From Azorinus chamasolen (Eukaryota; Mollusca; Bivalvia; Cardiida; Solecurtidae), in contig OY755252.1 in the NCBI GenBank assembly GCA_963576725.1, positions 49,621,394 to 49,685,393 on the forward strand: a stretch of DNA of 64,000 bases, given 5' to 3'. This document shows positions 46,725 to 57,416 of this stretch, piece by piece; position 1 is the first letter of the stretch, and each line of letters starts with the position of its first letter. The position numbers were made by a program, and so were the translations under genes. Under the pieces are notes generated by a model. It had not been told where the DNA came from and did no database searches. It saw nothing but the letters and a program-made list of their open reading frames with translations.

Positions 46725-47442
46725 TCTCTCTCTCTCTCATTCACTTCTTTAGCATCGGGAGTTGCATCCAACAGATGGGGTTCGCTTCAAACATTGACCT
46801 TATATCTGCGGCCTTCTCTGTGGAGCTTGAATCCGAAGTTACTAAGTGCCGTTCATACCATCTGGGCCGTTCGACCAAACTGGCCTTGGGTCAATTGCCC
46901 ACATCGACAGCGAATATGCTCCGCGGTCGCCATGACACCTTCCTCTAGTCTGCAGGACAAGTTGAAGGACGAGCTGGGGCGTATTTCTTTGCCTCCGAAC
47001 TACTTTTCGGTGGCAATCCAAAGGAGAAAGAGCTGACAGGGCTTCTACCAGGAACCCTCCCGCTTCGGGACTGTTTTTTTTTAAATCCTAAGGTTGAATG
47101 TAAGCCTCTTACGGGACCTCCCAAGAAAGGTAAGACAACCAGACCCTATCCTGCCTCTCAGCGGGGCCGGCCAAGAGCCGGTTAGGACCCTTCCCTTTTC
47201 CCCCTAACTCAGGACTGGCATCTCAGGGTTCCTTCCCTTCCCGCCCTAGGGGTTCTGGGCCTTCTAGGCCCAATCCCTAGGGACACGCGCTTTCTGCCCC
47301 TTTCCGATCCGACCCTTCATCAATGTGGCGCACTATCACTCAGGACCCTTTGACCCTCTCTATTGTAGAGGAGGGCTATCGTGTCCCTCTAGGTCGACAG
47401 CCTCCTCTCTCCAGAGAGAGGGGATTCTACTAAATAACTTTG
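45300..47442 (+). pseudogene. DIRS-like retrotransposon fragment (gag-like part and start of pol), decayed
   Basis: This central block is clearly richer in G+C than everything around it. Several frames show pieces of one plus-strand protein with Pro/Ser/Arg-rich composition, stops and frameshifts: DEDFCASPATGWIMSAKLL around 46520-46580 and a Pro-rich segment near 47110-47290. It ends MWRTITQDPLTLSIVEEGY then RVPLGRQPPLS just before a stop at 47431. W-x-x-IT-x-D-x-x-x-L-x-I-V-x-x-GY-x-x-P followed by PP is the typical opening of the DIRS-type pol (family knowledge), so the fragment appears to be gag plus the first residues of pol, cut at the right arm boundary. A (CT)n run interrupts it at 46690-46738. 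No reverse transcriptase core or tyrosine recombinase is present. It could alternatively be another retroelement gag. Confidence 0.5.
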
Positions 47443-47799
47443 AGTTTTTAAATTTTAATTAAATAACAGATAAGAACAGCTGATTTAAGTGTGTTTATTT
47501 TTACATCTCATTAATATTCATAAATATGGCATTTATATTCAAAAGACATGAACAAATCAATTATATACACAAAGTAATGATCATCTGCTCTCGTCTATTT
47601 TGGTACAATGTTTTGGTATTTTACGTACAATAAATCACAGAATAGATATTATACTCAAAATAATACTAAATACAATGCTCAGAGAAAATTGCTTATTCCT
47701 TTACGAACATAATATGCAAAATAGCTGAGATATGTATGCTTTATAGAAATATTACCTGCAACAAAGATAGTTTATTTTCCTTGTAGGATCATATGAAAA

Positions 47800-49985
47800 C
47801 ATTCAAACATGAATTCAATAACTCTTGTTTATTAATAGGCCTCTCAGACTAAACAATAAACTCCTTTTTTCTAATCAAAAAACCAGATTGTTTTACTTCC
47901 TCATTAATATTCATAAGAATACATTTATGAAAATTAGTTGAATTCATATTCAAGTTATATGTCTTTGCTTTATTTAGGTTCTTATTTTGTCCTTTTTTGC
48001 CTCTAAAAGCAAAGTTATGACGCATTTTTTAACCACGGGTGTTTAGAAATTTACCTCGGGTTACCATGGAAACCGTTAAAATACATAGCTAGGAAACAAT
48101 TGTTTAATTCTTATTTATTTATTTTTTTTATTTTTTTTTGGGGGGGATGCTCAAATTGTGTTTTGCGGACCCCGACGAACAATTTAAACCTGCAGTCAAT
48201 AGTTTTTATGTATCAATAGGCCTCTAAGACTAAACAACAAACTCCTTTTTCTAAAAAAGCGGATTTTTTTATACTTCCTCATTAATATTCATAAGCAATC
48301 ATATATGAATATTATTAAAATTATATATCATAATCAAGTTATATGTCTCTGCTTTACTGTGGTTTTTGTTTTGTCCTTCTATTGCCTCTAAAAGCAAAGT
48401 TATTACGCATTTTCAGAACCAATGATGTTTCGAAATTTACCTCGGGTTACCATGGAAACCGTTCAAAAAACATATGGGACAAAATTACTTTGGGGGAATG
48501 CTCAAAATGTGTTCTGATGACCCCAACGAACAATTTAAACCTGAATTCAATAATTTCTGTGCATTAATAAGCCCATCAGACTAAACAACAAACTCCTTTT
48601 TTCTAAAAAAACGCATTTTTTTACTTCCTCATTAATATTCATAAGAATTCATTTATGAATATTAATAAAGTCCAATACCACATTCAAGCTATATATCTCT
48701 GCTTTACATTCGTACTTGTTTTGTCCTTCTATTGCCTGTAAAAGCAAAGTTATTACTCATTTTCTGAACCAAGGATGTTTCGAAATTTACCTCGGGTTAC
48801 GATGGAAACCGTTAAATAAAACATAGATGGGACAAAATTATTTGGGGAAATACTCAAAATGTGTTCTGAGAACCCAAACAAACAATTTAAACCTGAATTC
48901 AATAATTTCTGTGCATTTATAAGCCTCTCAGACTAAACAACAAACTCATTTGTTTTCTAAAAAACCGCATTTTTTTTACTTCCTCATTAATATTCATAAG
49001 AATGCATTATGAATATTAATAAAATCCAATATCACATTCAAGCTATAAGTCTCTACTTTACTTTGGTATTTGTTTTGTCCTTCTATTGCCTCTAAAAGCA
49101 AAGTTATTACTCATTTTCTGAACCAAGGATGTTTCGAAATTTACCTCGGGTTACGATGGAAACCGTTAAATAAAACATAGATGGGACAAAATTATTTGGG
49201 GAAATATTCCAAATGTGTTCTGAGAACCCAAACAAACAATTTAAACCTGAATTCAATAATTTCTGTGCATTTATAAGCCTCTCAGACTAATCAACAAACT
49301 CATTTATTTTCTAAAAAAACGCATTTTTTTTACTTCCTCATTAATATTCATAAGAATGCATTTATGAATATTAATAAAATCCAATATCACATTCAAGCTA
49401 TAAGTCTCTACTTTACTTTGGTATTTGTTTTGTCCTTCTATTGCCTCTAAAAGCAAAGTTATTACTCATTTTCTGAACCAAGGATGTTTCGAAATTTACC
49501 TCGGGTTACGATGGAAACCGTTAAATAAAACATAGATGGGACAAAATTATTTGGGGAAATATTCCAAATGTGTTCTGAGAACCCAAACAAACAATTTAAA
49601 CCTGAATTCAATAATTTCTGTGCATTTATAAGCCTCTCAGACTAATCAACAAACTCATTTATTTTCTAAAAAAACGCATTTTTTTTTTACTTCTTCATTA
49701 ATATTCATAAGAATGCATTTATGAATATTAATTAAATCATATATCATATTCAAGCTATATGTCTCTGCTTTAATTTTGAACTTGTTTTGTCCTTCTATTG
49801 TTTCTAAAAGCAAAGTTATGACGCATTTTCTGAACCAAGGTAGTTTCGAAAATTACCTCGGGTTACCATGGAAACCGTTAAATAAAACATAGCTGGGACA
49901 AACTTATTTTTTGGGACATGCTCAAAATGTGTTGTGAGGACCCCAACGAACAATTTGGTACCCATGAAAAAAAGTCTAGGGGGGT
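47800..49985 (-). repeat. Unit B tandem array, right (six units)
   Basis: CTCGGGTTACCATGGAAACC or its GATGG variant occurs at 48058, 48444, 48794, 49148, 49503 and 49860. Two central units (48960-49310 and 49310-49670) are almost identical, indicating recent unequal exchange. A T/G-rich homopolymer tract sits at 48115-48146. Confidence 0.92.
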
Positions 49986-52900
49986 GCTACGGTAACCACT
50001 ACTAGGACCCAGCCTATAGTGAAGTCAAGCAGGCAAAGCAACATACAAGACGTCACCACCACCAAAATACTGATAGATAGAATGACCACCAATTGTAATA
50101 ATGTTTTCGCACCATTCATACACACACAGACACACACATACAGACACAAAATTATTTTATTACACTTCAGGTTGTTATTACAATTCAGGTTGACCACCTA
50201 TTGTAATAATGTTTTCGCATCATAACCAGTTTTGTAATAAAAATTTCTAAGTCGTTGTACTATCATCTAGAATATCTGATGTATTGCTTCAAACATGTAC
50301 ACATGCGCGCACATGCATGCGCCCCTCCCATACAAACTACACGCATACACATACTATCAACATACTAGCACGTGCGCACATTCATACTCACATAAACACA
50401 CAAATACAGTCACAAAATTATTTTATTACACTTCAGGTTGTTATTACACTTCAGGTTGACGACCAATTGTAATAATGTTTTCGCATCATAACCAGTTTTG
50501 TAATAAAAAGTTCTAAGTCGTTGTACTATCATCTAGAATATCTGATGTATTACTTCATACATGTACACATGCGCGCACATGCATGCGCCCCTCCCATACA
50601 AACTACACGCATACACATACTATCAACATACTAGCACGTGCGCACATTCATACTCACATAAACACACAAATACAGTCACAAAATTATTTTATTACACTTC
50701 AGGTTGTTATTACAATTCAGGTTGACCACCAATTGTAATAATGTTTTCGCATCATAACCAGTTTTGTAATAAAAATTTCTAAGTCGTTATACTATCATCT
50801 AGAATAACTCATGAAGTAACATGTATTACTTCATACATGTACACATGCGCGCACACACATGCGCCCATCACCTACACACTACATGCATACATATACTAGC
50901 ACTTGTGCACATTCATACACACACAGACACACAAATACAGACCCAAACATATTTTATTACACTTCAGGTTGTTATTACAATTCAGGTTGACCACCAATTG
51001 TAATCATGTTTTCGCATCATAACCAGTTTTGTAATAACATTTTCTAAGTCGTTGTACTATCGTATAGAATTACTCATGTATTACTTCATACATGTATACA
51101 TGCGCGCACATGCATGCACCCCTCCACTAAACACTACACGTATACATATACTAGCACTTGCGCACATTCATACACACACACACACACAAACTAATACAGA
51201 CACAAACTTATTTTATTACACTTCAGGTTGTTATTACAATTCAGGTTGACCACCAATTGTAATAATGTTTTCGCATCATAACCAGTTTTGTAATAAAAAT
51301 TTCTAAGTCGTTGTACTATCATCTAGAATATCTGATGTTTTCCTTCATACATGTACACATGCGAGCACACGCATGCGCCCCTCCCATACAAACTACACGC
51401 ATACACATACTATCAACATACTAGCACGTGCGCACATTCATACTCACATAGACACACAAATACAGACACAAAATTATTTTATTACACTTCAGGTTGTTAT
51501 TACAATTCAGGTTGACCACCAATTGTAATAATGTTTTCGCATCATAACCAGTTTTGTAATAAAAAGTTCTAAGTCGTTGTACTATTATCTAGAACATCTG
51601 ATGTATTATTTCATACATGTACACATGCGCGCACACGCATGCGCCCCACACATACAAACTACACGCATACACATACTATCAACATACTAGCACGTGCGCA
51701 CAATCATACTCACAAAGACACACAAATACAGTCACAAGATTATTTTATTACACTTCAGGTTGTTATTACAATTCAGGTTGACCAGCAATTGTAATAACGT
51801 TTTCGCATCATAACCAGTTTTGTAATAAAAATTTCTAAGTCGTTGTACTATCATCTAGAATATCTAATGTTTTACTTCATACAAACTACACGCATACACA
51901 TACTATCAACATACTAGCACGTGCGCACATTCATACTCACATAGACACACAAATACAGACACAAAATTATTTTATTACACTTCAGGTTGTTATTACACTT
52001 CAGGTTGACGACCACTTGTAATAACGTGTTCGCATCATAACCAGTTTTGTAATAAAATTTTCTAAGTCGTTGTACTATCGTATAGAATTACTCATGTATT
52101 ACTTCATACATGTATACATGCGCGCACATGCATGCACCCCTCCACTAAACACTACACGTATACACATACTAGCACTTGCGCACATTCATACACACACACA
52201 CACACACAAACTAATACAGACACAAAATTATTTTATTACACTTCAGGTTGTTATTACAATTCAGGTTGACCACCAATTGTAATAATGTTTTCGCATCATA
52301 ACCAGTTTTGTAATAAAATTTTCTAAGTCATTGTACTATCGTCTAGAATAACTCATGTATTACTTCATACATGTATGCATGCGCGCACATGCATGCACCC
52401 CTCCACTAAACACTACACGCATACGCATACTAGCACTTGCGCACATTCATACACACACAGACACACAAATACAGACCCAAAAATATTTTATTACACTTCA
52501 GGTTGTTATTACAATTCAGATTGACCACCAATTGTAATAATGTTTTCGCATCATAACCAGTTTTGTAATAAATTTTTCTAAGTTATTGTACTATCGTCTA
52601 GAATAACTCATGTATTACTTCATACATGTATGCATGCGCGCACATGGATGCACCCCTCCACTAAACACTACACGCATACACATACTAGCACTTGCGCACA
52701 TTCATACACACACAGACAAACTAATACAGACACAAACTTATTTTATTACACTTCAGGTTGTTATTACAATTCAGGTTGACCACCAATTGTAATAATGTTT
52801 TCGCATCATAACCAGTTTTGTAATAAAAAATTCTAAGTCGTTGTACTATCATCTAGAATATCTGATGTTTTCCTTCATACATGTACACATGCGAGCACAC

Positions 52901-54680
52901 GCATGCGCCCCTCCCATACAAACTACACGCATACACACAGGGACCGAATTTAGGCTAAAAACTTACTGGCATTATTTTGCCAGTTGCAAAAAAATAAACT
53001 GGCAAAATCAAATTTCAACTCCCATTTTCAATATTACTATGCATTATTTATAATCCTTTTCTTAAAAGTTGCACTGGCAAAAAATTGCAAGTACCAAATT
53101 TTGGTAATTGCAATTTTGAAATTTTACTTGCATTTTGCCAGTATGCCAGTTTAAATTCGGACCCTGACACATACTATCAACATACTAGCACGTGCGCACA
53201 TTCATACTCACATAGACACACAAATACAGACACAAAATTATTTTATTACACTTCAGGTTGTTATTACACTTCAGGTTGACGACCAATTGTAATAATGTTT
53301 TCGCATCATAACCAGTTTTGTAATAAAATTTTCTAAGTCGTTGTACTATCCTCTAGAATATCTGATGTTTTACTTCATACATGTACACATGCGCGCACAC
53401 GCATGCGCCCCTCCCATACAAACTACACGCATACACATACTATCAACATACTAGCACGTGCGCACATTCATACTCACATAGACACGCAAATACAGTCACA
53501 AAATTATTTTATTACACTTCAGGTTGTTATTACAATTCAGGTTGACGACCAATTGTAATAACGTTTTCGCATCATAACCAGTTTTGTAATAAAAATTTCT
53601 AAGTCGTTGTACTATCATCTAGCACATCTGATGTATTACTTCATACATGTACACATGCGCGCACACGCATGCGCCCCTCCAATACAAACTACACGCATAC
53701 ACATACTATCAACATACTAGCACGTGCGCACATTCATACTCACATAGACATACAAATACAGTCGCAAAATTATTTTATTACACTTCAGGTTGTTATTACA
53801 ATTCAGGTTGACGACCAATTGTAATAACATTTTCGCATCATAACCGGTTTTGTAATAAAATTTTCTAAGTCGTTGTACTATCCTCTAGAATATCTGATGT
53901 TTTACTTCATACATGTACACATGCGCGCACACGCATGCGCCCCTCCCATACAAACTACACGCATACACATATTATCAACATACTAGCACGTGCGCACATT
54001 CATACTCACATAGACACACAAATACAGACACAAAATTATTTTATTACACTTCAGGTTGTTATTACACTTCAGGTTGACGACCAATTGTAATAACGTTTTC
54101 GCATCATAACCAGTTTTGTAATAAAATTTTCTAAGTCGTTGTACTATCCTCTAGAATATCTGATGTTTTACTTCTTCCATGTACACATGCGCGCACACGC
54201 ATGCGCCCCTCCCATACAAACTACACGCATACACATACTATCAACATACTAGCACGTGCGCACATTCATACTCACATAAACACACAAATACAGTCACAAA
54301 ATTATTTTATTACACTTCAGGTTGTTATTACAATTCAGGTTGACCACCAATTGTAATAACGTTTTCGCATCATAACCGGTTTTGTAATAAAATGTTCTAA
54401 GTCGTTGTACTATCCTCTAGAATATCTGATGTTTTACTTCATACATGTACACATGCGCGCACACGCATGCGCCCCTCCCATACAAACTACACGCATACAC
54501 ATACTATCAACATACTAGCACGTGCGCACATTCATACTCACATAGACACACAAATACAGACACAAAATTATTTTATTACACTTCAGGTTGACGACCAATT
54601 GTAATAACGTTTTCGCATCATAACCAGTTTTGTAATAAATTTTATTACAATTCCGGTTGTTATTACAATTCAGGTTGCAA
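49986..54680 (-). repeat. Unit A tandem array, right (~18 units)
   Basis: Mirror of 40481-43545; AATTGTAATAATGTTTTCGC or a variant recurs roughly every 260 bp from 50092 to 54599. One unit (51870) lacks the Pu/Py-alternating part. Sub-types (CACTAAACACTACACG versus CCCATACAAACTACACG) are grouped, showing local homogenisation. Confidence 0.93.
52937..53167. mobile_element. MITE with CAGGGACCGAATTTA termini, right arm only
   Basis: Starts CAGGGACCGAATTTAGGC and ends TTTAAATTCGGACCCTG; CAGTTGCAAAAAAATA and TTGCCAGT pieces give further internal symmetry. It interrupts a unit A copy. Flanks share a short ACACA, so the target duplication is at least 5 bp but ambiguous in the CA-rich site. The CAGGG ends suggest a hAT-like origin. 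Confidence 0.7.
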
Positions 54681-54744
54681 CAATGCTTTGAAATAATATT
54701 CAGTTAAACGCTGGAATATGCACTATAAGAAATGTTTCCAATTT

Positions 54745-55125
54745 CCTAGCTGACGGTAGCTTAAAGCAGGCTGTAATTATTAATGCAGAATGCTCCTAAA
54801 GGAGTATTCTGCTTTACTTTCAGTTTGTGTTAATCAACCATCTGTCTTCAATACTGCAACAAGCTATGGAGGAAAGGGTTATTAACCGACAGTTGATAAT
54901 ATCATATTTTATAATTTCAGGGCCGGGCCGAGAGACCAGTTACATATAATGAGATAAAAGACAGGAATTACCATAGATAATTGTTTAACAGTCAATCGTT
55001 GTATAGTAGCCAATCAACGGCAAACCAATGAAATCTCTATAGACAGGTGGCTGCTTAATACAGACAAAGGTAGTTCAGAAGGCCCTGAGGGAGCATTACA
55101 TTTGGCCTGCATTTAGCATTCACTT
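54745..55125. mobile_element. Outer M2-core palindromes of the right arm
   Basis: TAGCTTAAAGCAGGCTGTAA / TTACTTTCAGTTTGTGTTAA around GCTCCTAAAGGAGTA (54750-54845), and GCTTAATACAGACAAAGGTA / TTGGCCTGCATTTAGCATT (55040-55124), mirror the left arm's outer hairpins. Confidence 0.7.
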
Positions 55126-55516
55126 GTCTAATAACTACATTGTAAACATGGTCTTCTTTCTGGGTTTATTTTTTAATGTTTTGGCTTTTTTCTTTTTTTC
55201 TAATCTCAGTACATGTAGATCTGCCAATAAAATGTTGAGTTGCATCAATTTACATCATTACTTACCCTTGTATCTACATAGTACATAATTATGTATACAT
55301 GTATGTGTAATTGACGCTCGCGCTGTTACATGGTGGGACAAGCTAAACACTCTACGTCACAGAAGGTACTCGCGCATGCGCTGGGGACAGCCGACTTAGT
55401 CGCTAAGTCAGCTATTAATGCCTGACTATATGAAATTAATCTTGGAGAATTTCAAAATTTCCAGCATTGTGATTGGCCCGAAAAGTAGGTTAAACACTAT
55501 TTATTGGTGTTGCATG
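55126..55516. other. Non-coding stretch right of the inverted repeat
   Basis: Only a short hairpin (GACTTAGTCGCTAAGTC near 55394) is visible. Confidence 0.5.
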
Positions 55517-55675
55517 ATAAAAGAATTACTACGCCAGTAGTTTTGAAGTTAATCGGTATTTTTGCTCATCATAAAAGTAGTTAAATGCTCGCCAAGGCTC
55601 GCATTTAACAACTTTTCTAACTCGCCAAAATATAGATGAACTTCAAAACTACTAGCATAGTAATTCTTACATATA
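55517..55675. mobile_element. Foldback MITE, ~155 bp
   Basis: AAGAATTACTACGCCAGTAG and TTTTGAAGTT are mirrored by AACTTCAAAACTACTAGCAT and AGTAATTCTT. The centre AATGCTCGCCAAGGCTCGCA is also roughly symmetric. Confidence 0.75.
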
Positions 55676-55955
55676 GCTCGAACAATTTGACTTGGACCCT
55701 AACCTTTATGCAGAATACATAATGAGAGAGATGACGCTGTATAAATTCTGAAGGGAGGTGATCTAAATAAAACTCCGCCGGTAAATCGTGAAGTCTATTC
55801 TCGCTGAAATTAACCCATGCACATGTATACTATACAATCATGAGTGTGTCCATGCATAGTTGCTTACCGGGCCATGTGCCGAGGATAAATATTACGATCT
55901 TTTTATTTATTCAAATTAAGTAGGTCAGGGTCCAGGTCAAATTGTTCGAGCTATA
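55673..55955. mobile_element. Non-autonomous DNA transposon with ~30-bp TIRs
   Basis: TATAGCTCGAACAATTTGAC plus TTGGACCCTAACC at the left matches the reverse complement of AGGGTCCAGGTCAAATTGTT plus CGAGCTATA at the right. TA at both edges suggests a TA target, as for Tc1/mariner-like MITEs. The interior has no ORF and includes a scrap of repeat F (55747-55764). Confidence 0.75.
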
Positions 55956-56000
55956 CACGCCAGTTTTAACGATTCCTCAATAAATATTTATTTAAGAACA

Positions 56001-56215
56001 TATCACAGTGTGTAGGTTTATCATCACGTGTACGGCCTTGCTGTACAAGCGCGCTTTAATGGCGACGTGGTAGAGTACATGCCTGCGAACCTGGCGACCT
56101 GGGTTCGATCCCCGGTCTGAGCGGGTATGTTTCTTTATAAGAACACCCGGTTACATTTGGCGCCCAACATGAGGGCTGTGACTATATGAGCTCCAAGTTC
56201 GATTCTCAGTCGTTC
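56001..56215 (+). mobile_element. LTR, PBS and leader of the tRNA-bearing TRIM, copy 1
   Basis: Matches 56860-57080 throughout (LTR 56001-56155, PBS TGGCGCCCAACATGAGGG from 56158, leader to CTCATACCC). The first dinucleotide is TA rather than TG. Upstream flanking DNA (ATAAATATTTATTTAAGAAC) is also shared with copy 2, so the two loci are related by a segmental duplication and not by independent insertion. Confidence 0.7.
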
Positions 56216-56345
56216 TCATACCCATTGATTGATTGAGTCTTTATTTACCTCCATACATGAAGAGTTGTACATCGATTCTATGTCTAGAGAATACACAAAA
56301 CTATAACATGTAAATACTGATATACATGTAACTGCTATCAATTAG
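56216..56345 (-). mobile_element. Possible minus-strand LINE 3' tail
   Basis: Minus strand ends AATAAAGACTCAATCAATCA at 56223-56243, a (TCAA)n tail typical of LINE termini, where copy 1 of the TRIM breaks off. No coding part is present. Confidence 0.4.
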
Positions 56346-56859
56346 AAATGTTATGTAACAAGGAAACAACTAATGACATACACATTACATTAAGATTCAT
56401 AGAAAATTACAGAAGCACGGAACGAAAGAACATATATCAACATACACATGGATTAACCCTTTACTTCATAAATGTGCCTTTCTATTCCTTTCCAAACAGA
56501 GTAGATCTTTATCAGACGGCTCCAGATAGTCTGATCACAGTCCGCTGATACAGATGTGACCGTACAACCTCTGCCATGACCATTCAAGTGTTTGTGTATC
56601 ATAATGAAATTTTCTCCCATGAATATCCATGACGTAAAAGATTAAGCATGCTTATACATATCTATACACGTATAAATAATAAAAGAAATCCTTATGGAAT
56701 TAATATGGAAGCATCATACTGCCCTAACCATGAATATACATAATCACCATCCCTCTGACGAAACGAAAACCAGAAGAAACGCGTAGATAAACTTATCAAA
56801 AGTCACTGTAACAGGCCAGTTGATAGGCCTTTCCTCCATAAATATTCATTTAAGAACGT
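56346..56859. other. Non-coding stretch between TRIM copies
   Basis: Includes a decayed M1 copy at 56497-56549 (AAACAGAGTAGATCTTTATC) and no gene. Confidence 0.5.
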
Positions 56860-57253
56860 GTCACAGTGTGTAGGTTTATCATCACGTGTACGGCCTTGTT
56901 GTACACGTGCGCTTTTATGGCGACGTGGTAGAGTGCATGACTGCGAACCTGGCGATCCGGGTTCGATCCCCGGTCTGAGCGGGTATGTTTCTTTATAAGG
57001 ACACCCGGTTACATTTGGCGCCCAACGTAGGGCTGTGACTGTATGAGCTCCGAGTTCGATTCCCAGTCGTTCTCATACCCGTAGAAATTCGGGACGAATT
57101 TTAACTTGTTGGGGGAGTATGTCACAGTGTATAGGTTTATCATCACATGTACGGCCTTGCTGTACAAGCACACTTTCATGGCAACGTGGTAGAGTGCATG
57201 ACTGCGACCCCGGTCTGAACGGGTATATTTCCTTATAAGAACACCCGGTTACA
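56860..57253 (+). mobile_element. TRIM-like miniature LTR retrotransposon with tRNA-like LTR, copy 2
   Basis: 5' LTR 56860-57013 begins TGTCACAGTGTGTAGG and ends CACCCGGTTACA (TG...CA). Two bases on, TGGCGCCCAACGTAGGG (57016-57032) is a primer-binding site of the kind used by Ty3/mag-type elements. About 90 bp later TTGTTGGGGGAGTA (57106-57119) is a polypurine tract, followed at once by the 3' LTR (57120-57253). The 3' LTR is 134 bp because it lacks about 20 bp, including GGGTTCGAT. Total length is 394 bp with no coding capacity, so it must be mobilised in trans. Flanks AACG and AATG could be a diverged 4-bp target duplication. Inside the 5' LTR, GGCGACGTGGTAGAGTGCAT and CCGGGTTCGATCCCCGG (a perfect 5-bp T-arm stem with B box) form a tRNA-like sequence. 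Confidence 0.72.
56925..56980 (+). promoter_or_regulatory. Pol III-like A/B box region in the TRIM LTR
   Basis: TGGCGACGTGGTAGAGTGC approximates an A box with D arm, and GGTTCGATCCC (56970-56980) is a full B box within a perfect CCGGG/CCCGG T stem. Copy 1 has the same boxes near 56059 and 56102. The anticodon stem is weak. Pol III transcription is inference. Confidence 0.5.
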
Positions 57254-57352
57254 AATGTATTATTGCATTGAACGTTTATAATTACACATTAACAATGACA
57301 ACTTTGATATGACAAAGAATTCAGAATAAGGTCTATATAATTCCATAAACAA

Positions 57353-57416
57353 GCAACACAGACCCTGATCAGAAAGCACCTATAGGAGCAGTCTAGTCCG
57401 GGTCTACTTTATTTAC
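57353..57416. mobile_element. M1 hairpin MITE copy
   Basis: GCAACACAGACCCTGATCAG to CCGGGTCTACTTTATTTAC with centre GCACCTATAGGAGC. Confidence 0.7.

Larger units (their letters stand above)
47455..55125 (-). repeat. Right arm of the ~16-kb inverted repeat
   Basis: Reverse-complement counterpart of 39222-44996, longer because both arrays have more units (about 18 of A and six of B). Arms differ by substitutions, copy number and private insertions, so this is an aged inverted duplication rather than a simple mirrored assembly error. Confidence 0.88.

Noticed and set aside
39222..55125. Pure assembly artefact (mirrored haplotig)
   Set aside because: Arms differ in copy number, substitutions and three private insertions with their own boundaries; still worth confirming with long reads.
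56041..56130. Functional tRNA gene
   Set aside because: The T arm is good but the anticodon stem is poor, and the sequence lies inside an LTR repeated three times.
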